Part shown: in pieces, positions 16,820-24,904 of the stretch
How the letters are laid out: each line of letters opens with the position of its first letter
Position numbering within the stretch: position 1 is the stretch's first letter
From: Chitinophaga pinensis
GTDB lineage: Bacteria; Bacteroidota; Bacteroidia; B-17B0; Aurantibacillaceae
Direction of reading: 5' to 3'
Assembly: GCA_945887955.1 (NCBI GenBank)
Contig: CAMCZO010000010.1
Span: 1 to 43,940, forward strand
DNA length: 43,940 bases
Notes under the pieces: generated by a model
What the model was told of the DNA's origin: nothing
Seen by the model: the letters and a program-made list of their open reading frames with translations, nothing else
Database searches by the model: none
Program-made: the position numbers and the translations under genes

Positions 16820-18175
16820 TTGAATTCCTTATTAAATAAATTAATTATTATAGGGCTTATTGTATGCTGTTCATGCAATGGTTCTCGTAAGTATTTTAAA
16901 GCAGCCGAAAAGTTAGAAAAACAAGGATTAATAAATGAAGCTGCACAATATTATTTAGAGTCTCTTCAACGAAAACCAACTAGGTTAGAAGCTAGAGTTA
17001 AATTAAAATCCGTTGGCCAAAAATATGTTTCAAACTTAGCATCAGATTTTTTTAGAAATTATAATACTCAACAACTTGAAGCATCTCTTCAAAGTTTTGA
17101 AACATTAAAAGATTTTTATTCTAAATCTGCTTTATTAGATGTTGTATTTGGTTATCCAAAAACTTACGACGATGATTATTTAATTGCAGTAGAAACGTAT
17201 TGCGAAAAAAATCATGCCGTAGCGGCTAATTTAGTTTATAAAAAAAAATACAACGAAGCCATTCTATTTATAGGTAAAGTAAAGAAGTATAATTCGAGCT
17301 ATAAAAATATACAGCAATTGGATATCACTTCCATTTGTGAGCCACTATATCAAAGTGCTATTTTTCAGCTTGAAAATAAAAATTATGCAGGTGCTTTATC
17401 TCTTTTAAATAAAATAAAAGACAAATCCGATAGCTACAAAGATTTAAAAGATTTATTAGAGTTGTCTATAGCACAGCAAACGAAAAGTTTTATGATGTTT
17501 CAGCCAAAAGCTAATTCTGATGTTTCTGAAAAATCAATAGAAGAATATTTATTTTCAAACTTTAATCAAATTGCCCTACAAAAATTTAACGGAGTTCAGG
17601 TTATTAATAATACACCATTTCAAAACGCTACAGGCAATTTAGATTTTAATAATAATACAAATGTTGATCTAATACAAGCAATTCGAAAAGCAACAGCGGC
17701 TGATTATTTTTATACTTTTGACGTGACTAATAAACGAGAAAATAATTCTGGTCTTTCAAAAAAATCATTCACTGGGTTTCAAGAAATAAAAGTTCGTAAA
17801 AACGATACGACTATAATTACAGAATATAAACCATTTGATTACAATTTAGTAAAGGCTCAACGCGCTTTTTCTTACGATTTTAATTACAAATTAATAAACT
17901 CTAATACTAATCAAATTATAGCTTCATTAAGCCAAAATATAAAGGCACAAGATGCAGTTGAATATCAAGAGTTTCAAAAGGTATTTTCAGGAAACAACAA
18001 TCTTTTATATCCTTATAATCCTCAACAAACTGCTGCGGCCGCTCAATATAACCCTCGATCGTGGCGAGGATTATTTAATGTAAGAACGAATCTAAAAAGT
18101 TTTGATGATTTAAAAAATGAAGCGTTTAATCAAACCTTAACTATATTTACTGGAATGTCTTCTAAAATTAAATAA
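16820..18175 (+). CDS. Exported lipoprotein with helical-repeat N-terminus
   Basis: This is a 451-residue lipoprotein whose start must be TTG at 16820: a stop codon precedes it and no ATG lies before the signal peptide (MNSLLNKLIIIGLIVCCSC). The first 200 residues resemble tetratricopeptide-type helices (AAEKLEKQGLINEAAQYYLESLQRKP and YAGALSLLNKIKDKSDSYKDLKDLL). The second half is a beta-rich region with IRKATAADYFYTFDVTNKREN and a long strand-rich stretch to the C-terminus. I recognise no named family. It is followed after 3 nt by an LPP20-like gene, so the pair is almost certainly co-expressed. Its own promoter is not evident. Confidence 0.8.
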   Translation: MNSLLNKLIIIGLIVCCSCNGSRKYFKAAEKLEKQGLINEAAQYYLESLQRKPTRLEARVKLKSVGQKYVSNLASDFFRNYNTQQLEASLQSFETLKDFYSKSALLDVVFGYPKTYDDDYLIAVETYCEKNHAVAANLVYKKKYNEAILFIGKVKKYNSSYKNIQQLDITSICEPLYQSAIFQLENKNYAGALSLLNKIKDKSDSYKDLKDLLELSIAQQTKSFMMFQPKANSDVSEKSIEEYLFSNFNQIALQKFNGVQVINNTPFQNATGNLDFNNNTNVDLIQAIRKATAADYFYTFDVTNKRENNSGLSKKSFTGFQEIKVRKNDTTIITEYKPFDYNLVKAQRAFSYDFNYKLINSNTNQIIASLSQNIKAQDAVEYQEFQKVFSGNNNLLYPYNPQQTAAAAQYNPRSWRGLFNVRTNLKSFDDLKNEAFNQTLTIFTGMSSKIK

Positions 18176-18178
18176 ATT

Positions 18179-19594
18179 TTGAAAAAAAAGCAGTATATAA
18201 TTTTTATATTTAGTATTACTTTGTTGTTTTCTCAAGAGATAAAAGCACAAAATCCAGTGCCTATTAATAATCAATTAAAAGCACCAATATGGGTAAGCAG
18301 TAAACCAAATAATGGTTTTAAATTTGTTGGAATTGGGTTTGCCGAAAAAGATAAAGGTGGAAATTATCAAATGGAAGCAAAGAAAAATGCCTTATATGAT
18401 TTAGCTTCAGAAATTAAGGTTGACATTTCGAGTAACTCTGTTCTATATACCATTCAAAATAATAATAATTTTAACCAAAATTTTAATTCGTTAATAAAGC
18501 TTTCTAATTCTGATAATATTGAGGGATATATTTTGGTAGATTCTTATGAAAACGAAAAGCAATATTGGGTCTACTATCAATTGGATAAGGAAGAATACGC
18601 TAATCAAAAAGCAAAGAAAAAGCAACAGATTATTTCAAAAGCCTGTAATTTAATTTCGGCTAGTTTTTCAGATGAAATAAATAAAGATTTTACATCATCA
18701 TTAAAAAAACGAATTCATGCATTTGGCATACTAACGCCTTATTTAAGTGAAGAAATAAATTTTGAGGTGTCTCAATCCAAAGGGCTAAAAAATATTTTTG
18801 ATTTAACTGGGCTTATTCAAAATCAATTACAATCCATTTCAGTGGCGAACCAAAAAACAGTTCAAGTATTAAAACCGTACCAGCAGATTTACGCACCTTT
18901 AGTTTATCGTTTGGAATTAAATTCAAAAACCCCTCTTCAAAATTTTCCATTATTAGTAAGTAGTGATGAAGAAAAAATAACTATTAATGAAAAAACAGCC
19001 ACTAATTCTTCTGGAGAGCTGCAATTAAAAGTTAATACCGTAGAGCCGCTTAATCAATATGTTTCTTTTTCTTTAAGTCCAGATATTATTACTTTAATGG
19101 GAACCGATTCAATTGGAAGTATTGGTGTAAGATTATTAAAACAATTTATTCAAACCTCTTCATTAAAGGTTCAGGCTAATGTTACACGCATTAATATTTA
19201 CGTTAATTCAAAAGAACAAAATTTCGGAAATCCAACTCGTTTAAATTCAATTGAAGAATTTATTAAACAAAAGTTTATTGGCCAAGAAATTAATATAATC
19301 GATAAGCCAACCGATGCTGATTTTATTATTGAATCTTTAGCCGAAACGAAAGAAGATTTGAGTAGCGACATTTTGAGCCAAACTTTTAACATTAAACTTG
19401 CATCCTTAACGATTAATTTGCAACTTAAAAATGGTCAAAGCGGAAACGTACTTTATTCTAGTATTGTTAGCGATGTATACGGGTATGCTAATAGCCTCGA
19501 AAATGCTGGTATAAACTCATACGCCAGCCCAAAATTAAATGCTAAACTAGCAGAAGCAATTTTCTTTTTAAAGAGAAAGATTTTAGTTTACTAA
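18179..19594 (+). CDS. LPP20-domain exported protein
   Basis: This 471-residue protein starts at a TTG (18179), 3 nt after the previous stop; a typical signal peptide (MKKKQYIIFIFSITLLFSQ) supports that choice. An LPP20/FlgT-like domain covers about residues 35-150, with PIWVSSKPNNGFKFVGIGFA, then the helix EAKKNALYDLASEIKVDISS, and the strand QYWVYYQLDKEEYANQKAKK. The C-terminal 150 residues contain NIIDKPTDADFIIESLAETK and a further beta-alpha module ending in KLAEAIFFLKRKILVY. A periplasmic or outer-membrane role is likely but the process is unknown. It is followed by the parC promoter region. Confidence 0.8.
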   Translation: MKKKQYIIFIFSITLLFSQEIKAQNPVPINNQLKAPIWVSSKPNNGFKFVGIGFAEKDKGGNYQMEAKKNALYDLASEIKVDISSNSVLYTIQNNNNFNQNFNSLIKLSNSDNIEGYILVDSYENEKQYWVYYQLDKEEYANQKAKKKQQIISKACNLISASFSDEINKDFTSSLKKRIHAFGILTPYLSEEINFEVSQSKGLKNIFDLTGLIQNQLQSISVANQKTVQVLKPYQQIYAPLVYRLELNSKTPLQNFPLLVSSDEEKITINEKTATNSSGELQLKVNTVEPLNQYVSFSLSPDIITLMGTDSIGSIGVRLLKQFIQTSSLKVQANVTRINIYVNSKEQNFGNPTRLNSIEEFIKQKFIGQEINIIDKPTDADFIIESLAETKEDLSSDILSQTFNIKLASLTINLQLKNGQSGNVLYSSIVSDVYGYANSLENAGINSYASPKLNAKLAEAIFFLKRKILVY

Positions 19595-19696
19595 TTCTTT
19601 TATTCTCAATCCTTTAATATAAAGTTAATTTAGATAGCTGTTAAAATCTCTTTTAAAAACAAATATTTAATTTAAGTACTAGTAATTTGCTAATCT

Positions 19697-19704
19697 TATA
19701 TTTG
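19697..19704 (+). promoter_or_regulatory. -7 element of parC
   Basis: TATATTTG matches the -7 consensus and ends 18 nt before the parC ATG. The -33 region has no clear TTG. It implies that parC need not be transcribed from the parE promoter. Confidence 0.4.
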
Positions 19705-19722
19705 TATTTTAAATTTTACTAA

Positions 19723-22371
19723 ATGAGTGATAATATTTTTGAAGGAATAGATAGCGAAAATCATAAAGAGGTTGATAATATTACCCACGTAAGTGGAATG
19801 TTTAAAAATTGGTTTATCGATTATGCCTCTTATGTTATTTTAGAACGGGCGGTTCCGGCTATGGAAGATGGTTTAAAACCTGTACAGAGAAGGATTTTAC
19901 ATAGCATGTGGGAGTTGGAAGATGGGCGCTACAACAAAGTGGCTAATTTGATTGGAAACACTATGAAATATCATCCCCACGGTGATGCTAGTATTGGCGA
20001 TGCTTTAGTGGCTATTGGACAAAAAGACTTACTCATTGATTGTCAAGGAAACTGGGGCAATATTTTAACTGGCGATAGCGCAGCTGCTCCCCGTTATATT
20101 GAAGCACGTTTATCGAAGTTTGGTTTAGAAGTTGTTTTTAATCCAAAAACAACTAATTGGGGTTTAAGTTACGATGGTCGAAACAAAGAGCCACTTACCT
20201 TACCAGTTAAATTTCCATTGGTATTAGCGCAAGGTGTTGAAGGAATTGCTGTAGGTTTGGCTACAAAAATATTGCCTCATAATTTTAATGAATTAATTGA
20301 TGCATCTATTCAAATATTAAGAGGTAAAAAAGCAACTATTTTTCCAGATTTTATAACTGGTGGCATTGCCGATTTTAGTGATTATAAAGATGGTTTGCGA
20401 GGAGGAAAAGTAAAAATCAGAGCACGAATAAAAGAATTAAATTCTAAAACATTAATTATTTCAGAAATTCCATTCGGCACCACTACAGGTTCTTTAATCG
20501 ATTCAATTATTTCAGCAAATGATAAAGGAAAAATAAAAGTAAAAAAGGTAGAAGATAATACCTCTGAGAATGTTGAAATATTAATTCATCTTCAGCCAGG
20601 TATTTCACCTGACAAAACTATTGATGCGCTATATGCATTTACTAATTGCGAGATGAGCATTTCTCCCAACGCCTGTATTATAGAAGCGGAAAAACCTCGT
20701 TTTGTTGGAGTAAGCGAAACGTTAAAAATATCTACACATCAAACCTTAGCATTATTAAAACGAGAGTTAGAAATAGAACAATTTGAATTAGAAGAAAAGT
20801 GGCATTTTTTATCACTCGAAAAAATATTTATTAAAGAAGAAATGTATATCGACTTTAAAAAGTATTCTAATAAAGAAACTTTATTCGACTATTTATACGA
20901 ACGTTTTAAACCCCATAAAAAGAAATTAATTCGTGATATTTCTGACGAAGATTTAACTCGTTTAACTCAAATACCAATGATTAGAATTACTCGCTTTGAT
21001 AGCATTAAAGCTGAGGATCAAATGAAAGAATTAGAGCAAAAAATTGAAATTGTAAAAAACCATCTTGCAAATTTAATTGATTATGCTGTAGATTATTTTA
21101 AAAATTTAAAAAAGAAATATGGTGTTGGCCGAGAACGTAAAACTGAAACTAAACAATTAGAAACGATTGTGGCTTCAGAAGTAGTAATGGCTAACGAAAA
21201 ATTATTTATGAATCGAGAAGAAGGTTTTGTTGGAACAGGTTTGAAAAAAGATGAGTTTGTTTTTGATTGTTCAGACATAGATGATATTATTGCTTTTACT
21301 AAGGAAGGTAAAATGAAAATATTTAAAGTTTCGGACAAAACCTTTGTTGGAAAGGACATTGTTCACGTAGCCATATTCAAGAAAAATGATGAGCGCACTA
21401 CTTATAATATGATTTATCGCGATGGGCCAAAAGGAATCACTTTTATGAAACGTTTTAATGTGACAGGCGTTACACGTGATAAAGAATACGATTTAACCAA
21501 AGGAAGCCCAAACTCCAATGTATATTGGTTTACTGTTAATCCAAATGGTGAAAGCGAAAAAGTAAGAGTGCATTTAAGAGCAGTGCCAGGCTTAAGAAAA
21601 TTAGAATTACCAATCGATTTTGGTGAAATGGAAGTAAAAGCAAGAGGTGCTGTAGGAAATATTGTAACAAAATATACCGTTAATAAAGTTTCACTAAAAG
21701 AAAAAGGGGCTTCTACTTTAGAGGCCGAAGATTATTGGTTTGATGAAGCAACCCATCGCTTATCCAAAACAGAACGTGGCACTTACCTTGGAAAATTTAG
21801 TGGAGATGATAAAATATTAACCATTACAACCAAAGGTTTTTATAAATTATATACTTATGATGTTTTAAATCATTTTGATGAAGATATTATTTTAATAGAA
21901 AAACAATATCCAAATTTGATTTTAACTTGTATTTATTTTGATGGGCAAAGTAAATGTTATTTCACGAAACGCTTTGAACCAGAAACTAATAATAATAAAA
22001 CTCTAATTATTTCTGAACACGAGCAATCATATATAGAATTGGTTACTACTCAAATTAATCCGATGATAGAAATTAAATTTTCTAAAGAAAAAGGCAAAGA
22101 AATTCCTGACGAGACTTTAAAAATGATTGATTTTAGCCCAATAGTTAATATGAAAGCAAAGGGAAAAAAGTTGACTTCTTATAAAGTAAAAGAAATTAAT
22201 TTACGCGAACCTGAAGAAATAAAAGCAGCTCGTAAATTTTTATCTACTTCCGAGGATGAAAAATCAGGATTGTCTCCAATGGAACTTCACCGAAGGGCAA
22301 TGGAAAAATTAAATAAAGACAATGCAAAAGATTTTTTAGAAGGAGATGGTCAAATTACATTTGAATTTTAA
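19723..22371 (+). CDS. parC: DNA topoisomerase IV subunit A
   Basis: This DNA-cleaving subunit of topoisomerase IV has 882 residues. The start is followed by FIDYASYVILERAVPAMEDGLKPVQRRILH. The quinolone-determining region is YHPHGDASIGDALV (residues 83-96), and the catalytic Tyr is Tyr125 in AAPRYIEARLS. The middle tower and coiled-coil parts include LTQIPMIRITRFDSIKAEDQ. The C-terminal third is a degenerate beta-propeller for DNA wrapping, without a clear GyrA box. It works with ParE, 3.6 kb upstream. At the position of E. coli GyrA Ser83 there is Ala89, while the acidic partner is kept as Asp93. Confidence 0.95.
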   Translation: MSDNIFEGIDSENHKEVDNITHVSGMFKNWFIDYASYVILERAVPAMEDGLKPVQRRILHSMWELEDGRYNKVANLIGNTMKYHPHGDASIGDALVAIGQKDLLIDCQGNWGNILTGDSAAAPRYIEARLSKFGLEVVFNPKTTNWGLSYDGRNKEPLTLPVKFPLVLAQGVEGIAVGLATKILPHNFNELIDASIQILRGKKATIFPDFITGGIADFSDYKDGLRGGKVKIRARIKELNSKTLIISEIPFGTTTGSLIDSIISANDKGKIKVKKVEDNTSENVEILIHLQPGISPDKTIDALYAFTNCEMSISPNACIIEAEKPRFVGVSETLKISTHQTLALLKRELEIEQFELEEKWHFLSLEKIFIKEEMYIDFKKYSNKETLFDYLYERFKPHKKKLIRDISDEDLTRLTQIPMIRITRFDSIKAEDQMKELEQKIEIVKNHLANLIDYAVDYFKNLKKKYGVGRERKTETKQLETIVASEVVMANEKLFMNREEGFVGTGLKKDEFVFDCSDIDDIIAFTKEGKMKIFKVSDKTFVGKDIVHVAIFKKNDERTTYNMIYRDGPKGITFMKRFNVTGVTRDKEYDLTKGSPNSNVYWFTVNPNGESEKVRVHLRAVPGLRKLELPIDFGEMEVKARGAVGNIVTKYTVNKVSLKEKGASTLEAEDYWFDEATHRLSKTERGTYLGKFSGDDKILTITTKGFYKLYTYDVLNHFDEDIILIEKQYPNLILTCIYFDGQSKCYFTKRFEPETNNNKTLIISEHEQSYIELVTTQINPMIEIKFSKEKGKEIPDETLKMIDFSPIVNMKAKGKKLTSYKVKEINLREPEEIKAARKFLSTSEDEKSGLSPMELHRRAMEKLNKDNAKDFLEGDGQITFEF

Positions 22372-22396
22372 TTTTTTTTAAGTAAATTTATATAAA

Positions 22397-22732
22397 ATGA
22401 AAAATTACTTTTTATTATTGTTTGCTTTTTGTTTTATTTTTATTTCATGTAATAAGGATAGAGTTTGTAATTGCACTATAACTACTTCTGGTTTTACAAC
22501 AACCAAGGCTTCTGTTATTTTATTGGGAATTGATACTACAATTGTAAGCCCATTATATACTGTAAATACAAATAAGACTACTTTTTATAAAGTTAGTAAT
22601 AAGACAGCTGAAAGTAATTGTTCTAATCGTAACGAAACTATTAATGAAAATAATCCAATATCAATACCCGGTTTTTTAGTTGTTTCTTCTAATAATATAG
22701 GAGAAAGAAGTCATGAATGTGAATTAGAGTAA
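22397..22732 (+). CDS. Small Cys-containing lipoprotein
   Basis: This 111-residue protein has a lipoprotein signal peptide, MKNYFLLLFAFCFIFISC, with Cys18 as the lipidation site. The mature chain is Thr- and Asn-rich and contains further Cys in RVCNCTI, SNCSN and HECELE, which may form disulfides. I recognise no family. It follows parC by 25 nt in the same direction and may be read from the same transcript. It ends 4 nt from the convergent gap gene. Confidence 0.72.
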   Translation: MKNYFLLLFAFCFIFISCNKDRVCNCTITTSGFTTTKASVILLGIDTTIVSPLYTVNTNKTTFYKVSNKTAESNCSNRNETINENNPISIPGFLVVSSNNIGERSHECELE

Positions 22733-22736
22733 TAAT

Positions 22737-23729
22737 TTATCCCATTTTTATTGCTAGGTCAATTAAGCGATTGCTGTAACCCCATTCGTTATCATACCAA
22801 CCAATAATTTTTACAAGATTACCTACAACGCTAGTAAACTCTGAATCATACAAAACACTATGAGGATTGCCTATTACATCGATGCTTACAATAGGATCCT
22901 CGGTATATTCTAAAATCCCTTTAAGTGAGGTTTCGGAAGCTAATTTAAAAGCCACATTAATTTCGCTAGGACTAGGTATTTTTGATAATACGCAGGTAAT
23001 ATCTGTTAAAGATCCATCTGCCACAGGAACTCTCATTCCGCAGCCACCTATTTTGCCAATAAGGTTAGGGAAAATTTTATTTATAGCTTTTGCTGCTCCA
23101 GTAGACGTTGGAATAATACTCATAGCTGCTGCGCGCGCTCTTCTTAAATCTTTATGAGGCGAATCGTGTAAACGTTGATCACTTGTATATGAGTGAACTG
23201 TTGTAATATATGCTTCTTCTATTCCAAATTGTTCTAATACTTTAAGCATCGGAGCGGCACAGTTTGTTGTACAACTAGCGTTAGAAATTATAATATCATT
23301 AGAATTTAAGTTGTGATCATTTACGCCCATTACAATAGTCTTAATTACATCATCACTAGGTGGGGCAGATAAAATAACTTTTTTAGCACCTGCTTTAATG
23401 TGTAAACTAGCGCCAGCCATATCTAAAAAATGACCTGAGCATTCAACTACTGTATTTATGTTGAGTTGTTTCCAAGGCAGTTGGCTTGGATCTTTAAAAG
23501 AAAATACTGGTATCTTTTTTTCGTTTATTATTAAATTATCTCCTTCAGAACTCACGCTGCTTTTGAAGGCTCGGTGAATAGAATCGTATTTTAATAAATG
23601 CGCCAGTGTTTTTGTATCAGCAATATCGTTAATAGCCACTATTTCTATTAAAGGATTATCGATTGCATTTCGAAAGAAAATTCTACCTATTCTACCAAAT
23701 CCATTAATAGCTATATTTATTTTTTTCAT
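22737..23729 (-). CDS. gap: Glyceraldehyde-3-phosphate dehydrogenase
   Basis: This 330-residue glycolytic enzyme makes 1,3-bisphosphoglycerate. The Rossmann motif is INGFGRIGR at the N-terminus, and Asn34-Asp35 (INDIAD) fit NAD specificity. The catalytic Cys153 lies in SNASCTTNCAAPMLKVL, and YITTVHSYTSDQRLHD holds the catalytic His. RRARAAAMSIIPTSTGAA and WYDNEWGYSNRLIDL complete the family signature. It converges on the lipoprotein gene. galE ends 80 nt upstream on the same strand. Confidence 0.96.
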   Translation of the reverse strand: MKKINIAINGFGRIGRIFFRNAIDNPLIEIVAINDIADTKTLAHLLKYDSIHRAFKSSVSSEGDNLIINEKKIPVFSFKDPSQLPWKQLNINTVVECSGHFLDMAGASLHIKAGAKKVILSAPPSDDVIKTIVMGVNDHNLNSNDIIISNASCTTNCAAPMLKVLEQFGIEEAYITTVHSYTSDQRLHDSPHKDLRRARAAAMSIIPTSTGAAKAINKIFPNLIGKIGGCGMRVPVADGSLTDITCVLSKIPSPSEINVAFKLASETSLKGILEYTEDPIVSIDVIGNPHSVLYDSEFTSVVGNLVKIIGWYDNEWGYSNRLIDLAIKMG

Positions 23730-23809
23730 AATTTTTTTAACTTATTGTCTTTAAAATTTAATAAACAAAAAAACTAATTTTAAGTTTAAATAAAATTTTA
23801 ATTGTATTT

Positions 23810-24841
23810 TTATTTAGTGTTTTGTTCTTCAAGATGGTTTTCCCATTTCCAAGCGCTCAACATCATATCATCGATATTGTATTGTGGGATCCAATTTAAT
23901 TCAGTTTTTGCTAATTCGTTATTGGCATATATAGCAATCACATCACCAGTTCGTCTTTCGCCAATTTTATAGTGTAATTTTTGGTTTGTTATTTTTTCAA
24001 ATGATTTAATAGCTTCTAAAACACTTACACCATTTCCTGTTCCTAAATTAAATAACGAACATTGTTTTTTTTCATGGTGTTGTATTAAATAATTTAATGC
24101 TTTTAAATGAGCATCGGCAATATCACATACATGAATATAATCACGAATGCATGAACCATCGCGAGTATTATAATCGTTTCCAAAAACGGTTAAACTATTT
24201 TTTCCGATGGCAGTTTGGGTTATTATTGGAACTAAATTATTTGGAATATTAATAGGAAATTCACCATTTTTTCCACTTGGATGGGCACCAACAGGATTAA
24301 AGTAACGCAATAAGACGGTTTTAAAACTTGGGTTTGTCTTACAAAAAAAAGAAATAATTTCTTCGCTTATTTGTTTAGTATGGCCATATGGACTTTCGGC
24401 TTTTTGTAAAGGTGAATTTTCGGTAACTGGCAAATCTTTTGAATTTCCATAAACAGAGCAGGAAGATGAAAAAATAAAATTTAATACATTCTGTTGTTTT
24501 GCAAAATCTAATATATTATTTAAGGAGTTAATATTATTATGATAGTATTTAATAGGATCGGATATACTATCAGATACTGATTTAAAAGCAGCAAAATGAA
24601 TTATACCAATAATGTTTGAGTAATAAGATAATTTTTGGTTTAATAAAACATGGTCGCATAAATCTACTTGAATAGTTTCAAATGGTCTTGTAGTTAATGC
24701 GCTTATTCTAGAATAGCTATCTGGGCTAGAGTTAGAAAAGTTATCGATAGAGACTATTTGAAATATTGTTTTATTTAATAATTCAATAATGGTGTGTGAT
24801 CCAATATAACCAGCGCCACCTGTAACAATAATTGTTTCCAT
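23810..24841 (-). CDS. galE: UDP-glucose 4-epimerase
   Basis: GalE interconverts UDP-glucose and UDP-galactose and supplies sugars for surface polysaccharide. The 343-residue short-chain dehydrogenase fold has GGAGYIGSH at residues 8-16, Ser127 in FSSSCSVYG, and the catalytic pair Tyr152 and Lys156 in PYGHTK. The RYFNPVGAHPSG and RDGSCIRDYIHVCDIADAH segments are typical of UDP-hexose 4-epimerases. A TATCTTTA element lies 6 nt before the ATG on the minus strand. It is between uvrC and gap, all on one strand. Confidence 0.94.
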   Translation of the reverse strand: METIIVTGGAGYIGSHTIIELLNKTIFQIVSIDNFSNSSPDSYSRISALTTRPFETIQVDLCDHVLLNQKLSYYSNIIGIIHFAAFKSVSDSISDPIKYYHNNINSLNNILDFAKQQNVLNFIFSSSCSVYGNSKDLPVTENSPLQKAESPYGHTKQISEEIISFFCKTNPSFKTVLLRYFNPVGAHPSGKNGEFPINIPNNLVPIITQTAIGKNSLTVFGNDYNTRDGSCIRDYIHVCDIADAHLKALNYLIQHHEKKQCSLFNLGTGNGVSVLEAIKSFEKITNQKLHYKIGERRTGDVIAIYANNELAKTELNWIPQYNIDDMMLSAWKWENHLEEQNTK

Positions 24842-24904
24842 AAAATATAAAGATAAGAAAAATTATAGTTTGTTACTTATTACAGTTAAATAGTAATAAA
24901 TAAA

